Assembly (NCBI GenBank): GCA_027487775.1
Contig: JAIYCY010000013.1
Coordinates: forward strand, 121,447 to 185,446
Length of the DNA stretch: 64,000 nt
Direction of reading: 5' to 3'
DNA from: Planctomycetaceae bacterium
GTDB taxonomy: Bacteria; Planctomycetota; Phycisphaerae; Tepidisphaerales; Tepidisphaeraceae
Made by a program: the position numbers and the translations under genes. Under the pieces are notes generated by a model, which worked only from the letters and a program-made list of their open reading frames with translations, was not told where the DNA came from and did no database searches. Positions 10,703 to 19,104 of the stretch are shown one piece after another. The number at the start of each line of letters is the position of its first letter. Position 1 is the first letter of the stretch.

Positions 10703-13255
10703 TCAATTGGTCGGGGCGGATTCTGGGGTCGCAGGTGTCTCCGGGGGCTTGGGGTCGGGGATTCGCCGGGTTAATTCGGCGAGTTCGGCGATGAATGGGC
10801 TTGCGGCGGATTCGACGATGGCATCGCAGACCGGGGCGCGTTGCGCCTGGGTAAGTTCTCTCAGGACGCCGAGGATCAAGGCCTGATCGATGACAGATTG
10901 CCTGCGCCCAACTTCCACGAGCATGGCGATCGCAGCGGTCTCGTCGCCCGCGGACTGTGCCCGTGCCATGGCGAGCAAGGCCTGGAGGCCCGGCGACTGT
11001 TCACGAGCGGCGGCTTCGTCCATCACGCCCTTGAGCTGAGCGACGAATTGCTTCACGGCTTCCTGATCGACCCTCATCATCTGCGGCACGAGATCGCCTA
11101 CGAGCATGTAGGCCTGCATTCTCTGAAAATCATCAGGGGACGAGAGCGACGCGACGAGAGCGGCGCGCTGGGTCTCGGTATCCAGAAGGGTCGGTCGTCT
11201 TTCCATGATCGTCCCGACCGAAGCCCGTTGACCGCCAACACCGGGAACGGTTTCACGCGGGGTGATGACTGGATTGCTGAGGACGGCCACATTAAATGCG
11301 ACCGAGGGGATGAGCATTTGCGAAAGCGTGTTGGTCAGCGTTCCGCCGTCGACGCGAAAGACCTGCGAGTAGGCTTCGCGCGGCCCGAGTTTGACGCGGC
11401 CCCAGAAGTTTGACGTTCCGACGGCGACGAGCGGTGCGTTGAATCCGCGAACTTGCGCGTCAAAAACAAGCGTTGATCGGATCATTCCACGCGGGCCTAT
11501 GGTGACAGGGTTTGACCCCATGTTGGTGATCGTCACTTCGGCGAGCACAGGCTGGTTGTGCGAATGGCTGATCGCGAGCGGTCTTGCGCGGAGAAGATAG
11601 ACCTGGGTGGGCGAGTTGAAGAACGTTTCGATTCGGCTGACGACTGGATCGAGTCGGCTTCGGAACGCCTCGCCCACGGGGCTGACGGTCGGTTTCACGC
11701 CAGCGGGTCCCCAGAGATGGAGAAAGATGACGGCTTCGAGTCCGTCGGGTTCCTGATCCATGAGGGCCTGCAACTCGGGGAGTTTTTGTGCGGGTTCGGC
11801 GTCGAGGGTGAGGAGCGTCGCGCGGGCGAAGCGATCCCCCGCGCCGGCGGCCGCCTCGAGTCGCGGGCGTGCTTCATCGGTTCGGCCTGCCCGCAAGAGT
11901 CGTACTGCGTCGTATCGGGCCGTCAACGGATCTGCATCGCCGACGAGCGTCTTTAGGGCATTGGTCAGTGCCTCAAGCTGCGCGATCGGCTCGCCGATGG
12001 GTGTGAAAAGCAGTTCAAAGTCCAGTAGTGCTTTGACCGACCCGGCGTACACCGGCCGCAAGTCTTCCCGACCCTCCGCCATGATTTTGGCGGCATCGGT
12101 CACGACATCCGGGAGCGGTAGATCGGGGAGCGTCTCCTGGACTTTCTCCGCCTCTGGATCGCCGGCGAGCATTTTCGAAACTTGCGCGACGCGACCGATC
12201 TGCGCGCGGCGTGCCTGTACGATGGATTCAGCCCGAAGTTCCTCGGGTGAACCGCTTGCCCGGGCGAGCGCGACGGCACGCAGCAGCATGAGTTCAGGAT
12301 CGAGCAAGACGCCGCGCTCATGCAGACCCTCGAGATAGGTCGCAGCCGATGGCGCCGCGTCGGCCAGCAGGTTGGCCGAGAGCATGTCGATCTGATCTTC
12401 GATCGGCAGGCCCATGCCATCGCCAGCAGCAGCAGCTGCGCCGATGTTGAAGAGGTTTGCAGCCTGATCTGCGATTCCCATCCTCCCGCAGAGCCGGGCG
12501 AGTGAAATCAGCGCACCCGCATCGCTCGGCGATGCCGACAACAAATCCAAGAGGGCTGTCCCGTAGGCCTCGGCATTTCCTTCGAGGCTAACCATCGCAA
12601 GTCGCGATTCGAGGGCGCCAACACTTTGCGGATTCAACTGCAGTGCAAGGTCGATCATCTGCGCCGCGCGGGCATCCTCTGCGCGATCCATCAGGAGGTC
12701 TGCAGCACGCTTGGCGGCATGTGCACGGACCGGCGGCGCGAGGCGATCCGCCTGCGCGACGCGGGCGAGGTAGGCGAGGCGTTCCTCGGCAAGTTCCATT
12801 CGTTCGACGGTCAGATCGAGGAATCGGATGGCGGCGACCTCGTCTTTCGGGTCCTCTTTGCGTATTCGATCGAGCAATTGCCACGCAGCCTCCGTGCGTC
12901 CGTCGGCGAGATAGAGATCGACCGCCTGCCGCTGCATGCGCGGTTCCGCGGGCGCGAGCGACATCGCGAGCTCGGCATAAATTGCGGCCCGCTTCACGGC
13001 ATCCGGATCGGCTTCCGCTTGATCGCTTTCGATCGAAGCCGCGACAGAAAACCGCTCTGCAAGCGCCAAAGCGACGGCGGAGCTGATCTCGACCTTCGCG
13101 GGTTGATTCGCCGCGCCCGCGACCACCGCCAACGCGTTGGCGGGTGCGTCGGGGGGCAGTTGAGCCGCACGCGCGATCACCCAACCGGGCGAACTCATCG
13201 TCATCCATGTGAACAGACCCGCCCACGCCACGACTCGGCTGCCGTTTCGTTTCAT
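10703..13255 (-). CDS. Exported TPR-rich protein of unknown function
   Basis: 850 residues with an N-terminal signal sequence (basic MKRNGSR, a hydrophobic core, cleavage likely after ARA near residue 31), so exported. Residues about 75-330 are an Ala/Leu-rich helical region with TPR-like helix pairs (AVDLYLADGRTEAAWQLLDR; RAADLLMDRAEDARAAQMI). Around 550-640 lies a beta-rich part (EVTITNMGSNPVTIGPRG) resembling immunoglobulin-like or CARDB-type domains, followed by more helices. The C-terminus is Pro-rich. TPR scaffolds mediate protein-protein contacts; nothing in the protein points to catalysis. It is on the same strand as, and 55 bp from, the MFS gene upstream. Confidence 0.8.
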   Translation of the reverse strand: MKRNGSRVVAWAGLFTWMTMSSPGWVIARAAQLPPDAPANALAVVAGAANQPAKVEISSAVALALAERFSVAASIESDQAEADPDAVKRAAIYAELAMSLAPAEPRMQRQAVDLYLADGRTEAAWQLLDRIRKEDPKDEVAAIRFLDLTVERMELAEERLAYLARVAQADRLAPPVRAHAAKRAADLLMDRAEDARAAQMIDLALQLNPQSVGALESRLAMVSLEGNAEAYGTALLDLLSASPSDAGALISLARLCGRMGIADQAANLFNIGAAAAAGDGMGLPIEDQIDMLSANLLADAAPSAATYLEGLHERGVLLDPELMLLRAVALARASGSPEELRAESIVQARRAQIGRVAQVSKMLAGDPEAEKVQETLPDLPLPDVVTDAAKIMAEGREDLRPVYAGSVKALLDFELLFTPIGEPIAQLEALTNALKTLVGDADPLTARYDAVRLLRAGRTDEARPRLEAAAGAGDRFARATLLTLDAEPAQKLPELQALMDQEPDGLEAVIFLHLWGPAGVKPTVSPVGEAFRSRLDPVVSRIETFFNSPTQVYLLRARPLAISHSHNQPVLAEVTITNMGSNPVTIGPRGMIRSTLVFDAQVRGFNAPLVAVGTSNFWGRVKLGPREAYSQVFRVDGGTLTNTLSQMLIPSVAFNVAVLSNPVITPRETVPGVGGQRASVGTIMERRPTLLDTETQRAALVASLSSPDDFQRMQAYMLVGDLVPQMMRVDQEAVKQFVAQLKGVMDEAAAREQSPGLQALLAMARAQSAGDETAAIAMLVEVGRRQSVIDQALILGVLRELTQAQRAPVCDAIVESAASPFIAELAELTRRIPDPKPPETPATPESAPTN

Positions 13256-13309
13256 ACCAATCCCTGGCTAAATGCCTGACTGATTCAACTCACGTTCGAT
13301 CGTCGGAAC

Positions 13310-14740
13310 TCACGCCCGAGGTGCTCCGTCGGGACCGTTTGATCTACCCGAACCCGCCGCCGATGTCGAATGACTACTCGGCACGTACATCAGCAACACG
13401 AACAACCCCGCAAACATGAAGGGCAACACGCCAAGCACACCAAACCTCGAGCCGAACACCGACACGATCGCTGCATACACCAACGGGCCGAAGATGCTGA
13501 TCGCCTTTCCGCTGACGCTGAAGAATCCGAACGCCTCGTTCAAAATCTCCTTGGGCGCAAGCTGGGCCATGAATGCTCGGCTGCTCGATTGCACTCCACC
13601 GAGCACCAGTCCGATCACACACGCAGCGGCGGTGAACCAGCCGAGGCTTGTGGTCAGCGGGATCAGCGAGCAGACGACGCACCAGACCAGAAGCGTTCCG
13701 ACAATGACGCGTCGATTGCCCACACGATCCGAAAGCCAGCCGCACAAAAGAGCCCCAGGAAACGCGACAAACTGCACGAGCAGGAAAACGCGTTGCACCG
13801 CCTCATCGCTCGCCCCCTCCAGCACCTGCGACGCGTACGCCGGTGCGATCTGAATCAACGTGTCGACGCCGTTCTGATACATCAGATATGCGGCAAGGAA
13901 GAGGAAAAGCACGCGATACTTTCGGATCGATCGGAACGTATGCCCGATTCGTCGCAGGGCCGTCCCCAGGAGCGTTCCTTGCACGACTGCCCCTTCGACG
14001 GGCGGTATTTTTGGGAGTAGGAAGAATGCCGGCAGGCTGAACACAAGCCACCACACTCCACCGAAGGCGAGTCCTATCGGCGTGCCGACTTTTGATCCGA
14101 TCCACGACCCCAGGATCAGCGCGATTCCCCCGCCGACATAACCCGCGGCAAAGCCCGCGCCGCTCAATCGTCCCTGCATTCTGGGAGGTGCGAGTCGTGG
14201 TAGAAACGCGTTGTAAAATGCGAGGCTCGCACCGAAGAAGTAGCCTGCGACGACATAGATCAATGCCCCGATGATCCATTGCCCCGGCGCGAGCATCGCG
14301 GTCAGCATGGCCGCCAGACTTCCGCCGGTCGCGTGAATGATGAGCAGTCGCCGCGTCCAGCCTTTGACATCCGCCATTGCGCCGAGCACTGGGGCGGCGA
14401 AGGTGACCATCAATGCGGTCAGGGCGGCGAGAATCGCGAACACGCCGTCGCCCGGGATCACATGTCCAAGAATCTTGACCCCGCGAACGACCGCCTCGGT
14501 CGCGACGGCAGCATCGGCGATGCCGGGCGCGTGAGCCACGCTGTCAGCCACACCGGGCGTATGTTCTGGCACGAGATGTCGATTGAAATAGACGCTGAAC
14601 AAGACGCCCGCGACGGTCATTCCGAAGCCACTGTTTCCCACGTCATACAACACCCAAGCCGCCCGCTGTGCGAGCGTCCCGCGCGGGTCATCGGCATCGC
14701 CCGCCGATCCCGTTGCAACTGCACTCGTCGCTTCATTCAT
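13310..14740 (-). CDS. MFS transporter, UMF1/Atg22-like
   Basis: 476 residues with about 12 hydrophobic segments. The start AAWVLYDVGNSGFGMTVAGV is the characteristic opening of the UMF1 (Atg22-like) branch of the major facilitator superfamily, followed by a long periplasmic loop with GDGVFAI before the next helix. Mid-protein there is SDRVGNRRVIV, the MFS loop motif. Atg22 in yeast vacuoles exports amino acids; the bacterial members have no firm substrate. The C-terminal tail is Ser/Gly-rich. It lies in a same-strand series of genes with no close functional partner. Confidence 0.85.
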   Translation of the reverse strand: MNEATSAVATGSAGDADDPRGTLAQRAAWVLYDVGNSGFGMTVAGVLFSVYFNRHLVPEHTPGVADSVAHAPGIADAAVATEAVVRGVKILGHVIPGDGVFAILAALTALMVTFAAPVLGAMADVKGWTRRLLIIHATGGSLAAMLTAMLAPGQWIIGALIYVVAGYFFGASLAFYNAFLPRLAPPRMQGRLSGAGFAAGYVGGGIALILGSWIGSKVGTPIGLAFGGVWWLVFSLPAFFLLPKIPPVEGAVVQGTLLGTALRRIGHTFRSIRKYRVLFLFLAAYLMYQNGVDTLIQIAPAYASQVLEGASDEAVQRVFLLVQFVAFPGALLCGWLSDRVGNRRVIVGTLLVWCVVCSLIPLTTSLGWFTAAACVIGLVLGGVQSSSRAFMAQLAPKEILNEAFGFFSVSGKAISIFGPLVYAAIVSVFGSRFGVLGVLPFMFAGLFVLLMYVPSSHSTSAAGSGRSNGPDGAPRA

Positions 14741-14781
14741 GAGATCCTGCCGCGCTAGGTCTTATCGAAAACGCCCGCGCA

Positions 14782-15357
14782 TTACATCATGCCCGCGAGC
14801 ACTCGCAAAGTCCCCTCCAGCGCAAGCCACCCCACGACATATCCCACCGCACATCCCGCAAGCACATCACTCGGGAAGTGCGCTTCCATCAGATATCGCA
14901 ACAATCCGACGCTCCCCGCGAGCAACCACCAAACCACCGCCGCCTCCGGCCAATGGTGGGCCAGGGCGACACTGAGCGCAAACGCGGACGCCGAATGACT
15001 GGAAGGAAAACTCTCGCGTTTACTGTCGCGTCGCCAGCCGAATCCGGTGAATCGCCCGGCCCGCTCGCGTCCGGGCCTGATGCGTCCGGTCGATCTTTTG
15101 AGCACCAAACACAAAACCGACACCGCCATCACGGGGACCATGACCGTCAAGAAGGGTGTCCAGCTTCCCTTGGCGATCGCGACCAACCACGCCGCGATCG
15201 GCGTGCAAACACTCTGCCCATACTGCGCCAGAAATGCGGCTTCGCGATGCAGATCGCCTCGGAAACTGAGCGTGATCGTTGTTCGCGCGCCCCGCCATTC
15301 GACAATGATGAGCAGACCTGCAAGGGCCAAGAGCAGAATCGGGATCCACCAGATCAT
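14782..15357 (-). CDS. Membrane PAP2-family phosphatase
   Basis: 191 residues with several membrane segments. The three PAP2/acid phosphatase motifs are intact: KRSTGRIRP (Kx6RP), PSSHSAS (PSxHS), and RYLMEAHFPSD (Rx5Hx3D, with the leading Ser replaced by Leu). Family members dephosphorylate undecaprenyl diphosphate, phosphatidate or phosphatidylglycerol phosphate at the membrane; the substrate cannot be assigned here. The N-terminus begins with a hydrophobic segment (MIWWIPILLLALAGLLIIV). Confidence 0.88.
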   Translation of the reverse strand: MIWWIPILLLALAGLLIIVEWRGARTTITLSFRGDLHREAAFLAQYGQSVCTPIAAWLVAIAKGSWTPFLTVMVPVMAVSVLCLVLKRSTGRIRPGRERAGRFTGFGWRRDSKRESFPSSHSASAFALSVALAHHWPEAAVVWWLLAGSVGLLRYLMEAHFPSDVLAGCAVGYVVGWLALEGTLRVLAGMM

Positions 15358-15480
15358 AGGAAATAAGACATATCAATTAGAAGAGTGAGAGAAAAGATGT
15401 TTGCGCAAGCCACATAAACAAGGCTCAACGAACCTTACCAAGCCAAACGAATGTCCGCACGAAGTCAGATTCAGGAGGAG

Positions 15481-16635
15481 TCACTCGGCACGATCGATCC
15501 ATCCCCCGCCCATGACGACATCACCGTCGTAGCAGACGACCGCCTGTCCGGGCGTGATCGCGCTTTGCGGCGTGTCGAACATCACACGCACCTCCCCCTC
15601 ACCCACGCGCACCATCGTCGCGGGCTGTGGCTGGGCGTTGTAGCGAATCTTCGCTTCACAGCGGATCGGCTCACGCGCTTCGATTGCGCGTTTTGAGAGC
15701 AGATTGATCTGCGAGGCGATCAGGCCCTTTCGCAGGAGCTGCTCTTTATCTCCGACGATCACGCGATTGTCGCGCGGGTCGATATCCAGCACATACAAAG
15801 GAACGCCGCGTGAAACGCCCAATCCCTTTCGTTGTCCGATCGTGAAGTGCTGATGTCCCTCGTGCTGTCCGACAACAGTTCCGTCGGGAGTGACAAGTTC
15901 TCCTGCCCGCATGCGACTCGGGTCGCGATGTCGAACCACCCGCGCGTAATCCTGATCCGGCACGAAACAAATCTCCTGGCTGTCAGGCTTGTTGAACGTT
16001 GGCAAGCCGAGCGACTCCGCCATCTCGCGCACGCGGGGTTTCTCAAAGTCACCGATGGGCAAAAGCGTGTGTTGGAGTGTTTGTCGGGACATGCCGAAGA
16101 GGACGTAGCTTTGGTCTTTGGAATGATCCACGCCGCGCATCAGGGCTTTTTCGCCGCTGACCGGGTCGAAGCCGATGCGTGCGTAGTGGCCTGACGCGGT
16201 GCATGTTGCGCCGACGGCGTGGGCATATTCGACGAGTCTGCCAAACTTCAGCCAGTCGTTGCATCGGACGCAGGGGTTGGGCGTTCGACCTGCGTTGTAT
16301 TCGCCGACGAAGTAGTCGACGATTCGACCGAAGTCGTCCTGGAAGTTCAGGACATAGAGAGGGACATCGAGCATCTGTGCGACGCGTCGCGCGTCGGCGG
16401 CATCCAGGACGCTGCAGCAGCCCTGCTTGTGTTTCTTGGCGTTGTTGGAGAGGTCGATTTTACATTCCTCGCCGTCGCCGAGTCCCGGGGGTGTGCCGAG
16501 TCGCAGGAACGCGCCGATGACTTCGTAGCCCTGTTCTTTGAGTAGTGCAGCCGCCACCGAAGAATCGACCCCGCCGCTCATTGCGACGACGACCCTCTGC
16601 CCCTTCCCAGCATGTGAACCTGCGCTTTGATTCAT
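15481..16635 (-). CDS. mnmA: tRNA-specific 2-thiouridylase MnmA
   Basis: 384 residues. The N-terminal PP-loop VVVAMSGGVDSSVAAALL binds ATP for adenylation of U34 in tRNA-Lys/Glu/Gln. The catalytic cysteine pair lies in NPCVRCND (near residue 110) and QEICFVPDQ (near residue 215). The family motif DQSYVLFGM and the C-terminal GQRKGLGVS region are present. It thiolates the wobble uridine in the cytoplasm. The gene starts 22 bp after the stop of the kinase-like gene, so the two are probably co-transcribed. Confidence 0.95.
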   Translation of the reverse strand: MNQSAGSHAGKGQRVVVAMSGGVDSSVAAALLKEQGYEVIGAFLRLGTPPGLGDGEECKIDLSNNAKKHKQGCCSVLDAADARRVAQMLDVPLYVLNFQDDFGRIVDYFVGEYNAGRTPNPCVRCNDWLKFGRLVEYAHAVGATCTASGHYARIGFDPVSGEKALMRGVDHSKDQSYVLFGMSRQTLQHTLLPIGDFEKPRVREMAESLGLPTFNKPDSQEICFVPDQDYARVVRHRDPSRMRAGELVTPDGTVVGQHEGHQHFTIGQRKGLGVSRGVPLYVLDIDPRDNRVIVGDKEQLLRKGLIASQINLLSKRAIEAREPIRCEAKIRYNAQPQPATMVRVGEGEVRVMFDTPQSAITPGQAVVCYDGDVVMGGGWIDRAE

Positions 16636-16657
16636 GACCGAATCCGATGATAGGCGT

Positions 16658-18190
16658 TCATCGCCCGCGATAGCCAGAGAAAAGCCAGTCTCGATCGGCT
16701 TGTCGATAGTGACGATGATGGGTCATCGCCCGAGCGAGGCGTGCGATGCCCTTGCCCGGATAGGGATAACCGCGGACGCCATCGGCATCAATCAGCACCG
16801 GCCGCGGCTCTTGGTCGCAGTCGGTCCAGATCATCCAGTTGCTGCTTTTGGCGTCGAAATGTCCGAATCCGAACGATTCGATGCGTCGCAGAATCGCACC
16901 ACAGCGAGCGAGCAGACGACCGCGTGTTGCATCATCGAGTGCATCAAGATCAAAGTCGGAAAGGACCGTCCCACGAACGGCTGCATAAACCGCCATTTGA
17001 TCGATGAGTCGAATGCCGACTCGTCTTTCCAGTAGAAGAAGCGGCAATTCACAGGCGATGCCCCGTCCCAGAAGTCGCCAGGTCTTGACGAATCCGCGCC
17101 TGACCCGACTGAGCCGCAGTGTCTGCACGAATCCGCGAATACCGGGTTTCGGTAGCGGCCTCTTGAGAATGAGGCTTGATCCTCCGCCGATTTCGAGCAG
17201 TCCGGAGGGCAATCGCGCGACCAGTCCGCTTGGGTCGCGCTTAAAGACTTCCAGTTCGGTACGGTCCTCGATATCGCGCGCAATGTCGATCAACGAGCGG
17301 AGTGATTCGATGCTGGGGGCGTTGAGTCGAATAGAGCTTACCCCACACCACGGAACCCGCATGGGCAACTCGGCCAGATGCAGTCCGTGCCAGCCGTCGA
17401 CGCCAAGCGGTCGGAACGGATGCTCCCCCGCATGTCGGGCCGCCCTTGCGAACCGATCAAGCGGCCCGCGTGGCAGTCTTCGTGGGAGCGGGCCCTGCGG
17501 ATATGCCAATCGCCACACCCGCGCCCGTTCGACCGCACGACTCACCGGCAGCGCGTCTGCGCCAAGTTCGAGGAGCGCGCGCGACGACAACGCGCCGCGT
17601 CCTGATCGATGCGTCGCACCCGGAACCACCACTCGCTTCCCGTTTCGCTCAGCAATCCAAAACGCTTCGAGATCGAGCGGATCGGGAATCATGTTCAATC
17701 GCCCCATCGCAACAAGTACGCGAACGATCTGTGCGAGACGCTCACGTGCATCGGAAAGATTCGACCGACCTGACGAGCTGGCATCGCCGACGAGCAATTG
17801 TCGGAGCGTGAGTAGTCGATCGCGGGCCGGGATGAGGACCGCATCACCCTTCTGATCCTCGATGGTGAATCCGCTCAGACAGGCGAGCACCCGCGGGGCC
17901 TGTAGATCGCTCGACTGCAATGATCGCAGTCGGGCGAATTGCCTTTGAGCCGGCGAGAATCGGAGATGTGATCTCCATCGCCCGACGCCGCGCGATCCGT
18001 CGCGCCTTGGATAATGAAGAAGAAGGGAATTCGCGCCCGCAAACTCAAGTCGCCAGACGGAATGGTCAGCCTGTCGATCGACACACTTCGCGTGGGAGGA
18101 GAAGTCGCGAAGCATCTGATGAAGATCGATCGAAGCAGACTCTGGGCTGCGATCGCCTGATGATGAACGATTCGGAGAGGACTCGGACAT
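16658..18190 (-). CDS. Lipopolysaccharide-kinase-like protein (WaaP/InaA superfamily)
   Basis: 510 residues. Near the C-terminus GFGHFDAKSSNWMIW matches the catalytic loop HxDxxxxN of Kdo/WaaP/InaA and RIO-type kinases, and VLIDADGVRG is the metal-binding D-D-G segment. The N-terminal half also has a kinase-like outline (LLLHYPRRDG, RQFARLRSL, then GRLNMIPDPLDLEAFWI where the catalytic Asp/Asn are not well kept), so the protein may be a degenerate plus an active kinase domain in tandem. Relatives phosphorylate lipid A core sugars. Placement 7 bp after the mlaE permease gene fits an envelope-lipid role, which is inference. Confidence 0.7.
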   Translation of the reverse strand: MSESSPNRSSSGDRSPESASIDLHQMLRDFSSHAKCVDRQADHSVWRLEFAGANSLLLHYPRRDGSRGVGRWRSHLRFSPAQRQFARLRSLQSSDLQAPRVLACLSGFTIEDQKGDAVLIPARDRLLTLRQLLVGDASSSGRSNLSDARERLAQIVRVLVAMGRLNMIPDPLDLEAFWIAERNGKRVVVPGATHRSGRGALSSRALLELGADALPVSRAVERARVWRLAYPQGPLPRRLPRGPLDRFARAARHAGEHPFRPLGVDGWHGLHLAELPMRVPWCGVSSIRLNAPSIESLRSLIDIARDIEDRTELEVFKRDPSGLVARLPSGLLEIGGGSSLILKRPLPKPGIRGFVQTLRLSRVRRGFVKTWRLLGRGIACELPLLLLERRVGIRLIDQMAVYAAVRGTVLSDFDLDALDDATRGRLLARCGAILRRIESFGFGHFDAKSSNWMIWTDCDQEPRPVLIDADGVRGYPYPGKGIARLARAMTHHRHYRQADRDWLFSGYRGR

Positions 18191-18196
18191 GAGCGG

Positions 18197-19009
18197 TCAC
18201 CATCCGAGTTGATAGAAGACAGCGGTAAAGAGCAGATCGACGAAGGTGAGCGCGACGATGGTGTAGACGACGGTGCGTGTAGTCGCCTGCCCGACGCCCT
18301 CGGCGCCATTGGTGACATTCAGTCCGAGGTAGCAGGCGAGCAGCGCGATAAGTGTGCCGAAGACGCCGGCTTTGATCAGTCCGGTGACGAAGTCCTGCAT
18401 GCTGGTGGCTTCGAGGCTTTGGATGACGTACTGGATGGGGTCGTATCCCACGGCCATGTATGCTGCGGTCATTCCGCCAGCGACACCGACGACGTTGGCG
18501 ATGACAGCGAGACAGATGGTCATCACGCCGCAGGCAACGACGCGTGGCATGACGAGGAATCGGACGGGATCGATGGCATGTGCTTCGAGTGCTTCGATTT
18601 CTTCGGAGACCTTCATCGTGCCAAGTTCGGCGGCGATGCTTGCACCGGCGAAGCCCGTCAGGACGATCGCCCCGACGAGTGGCCCGAGTTCACGAAACAT
18701 GGCTACGCCGATGATGTCAGCGATCTGCTGGCTCGCGCCATATTGATCGAGGACCGGCGCCATTTGCAGCGCGAGAATGACGCCGATGCAGTAAACCACC
18801 AAAGAGACGATGGGGATCGATCGCACACCGACGCGAACCATCTGCGCCCAGACCGCCGCCCACGCCATCGCACGCGCGCGACCGCCGCCCGCGAGTCGTC
18901 GTGCACCGCGCAGGCTGCCAAGCCAAAGCAGCCCCAGCCCGCCCACGAACGCGACGAATCCGATCGTGTGCCGGCCAATTCCTTCGATGCTCGTCCGCAA
19001 CCTTGCCAT
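18197..19009 (-). CDS. mlaE: MlaE-family lipid ABC transporter permease
   Basis: 270 residues with five to six hydrophobic segments. Typical MlaE/YrbE features are present: RELGPLVGAIVLTGFAGASIAAELGTMK (quoted in parts: RELGPLVGAIVLTGF and AAELGTMKVSEEIEALE), AHAIDPVRFLVMPRV, and a final helix ending TAVFYQLGW. MlaE works with an MlaF ATPase and an MCE protein in phospholipid transport between the membranes; neither partner is adjacent, so they must be elsewhere. It heads a run with the WaaP-like kinase and MnmA. Confidence 0.9.
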   Translation of the reverse strand: MARLRTSIEGIGRHTIGFVAFVGGLGLLWLGSLRGARRLAGGGRARAMAWAAVWAQMVRVGVRSIPIVSLVVYCIGVILALQMAPVLDQYGASQQIADIIGVAMFRELGPLVGAIVLTGFAGASIAAELGTMKVSEEIEALEAHAIDPVRFLVMPRVVACGVMTICLAVIANVVGVAGGMTAAYMAVGYDPIQYVIQSLEATSMQDFVTGLIKAGVFGTLIALLACYLGLNVTNGAEGVGQATTRTVVYTIVALTFVDLLFTAVFYQLGW

Positions 19010-19104
19010 CGATGCCTGTGAGTGTACGTGACGTCGAGCGATCGTCCTACTCTCCGATACGCGACGTCAGGCGCGGCGTTCGGGCTGACGTGAGTCGCCA
19101 TTCT

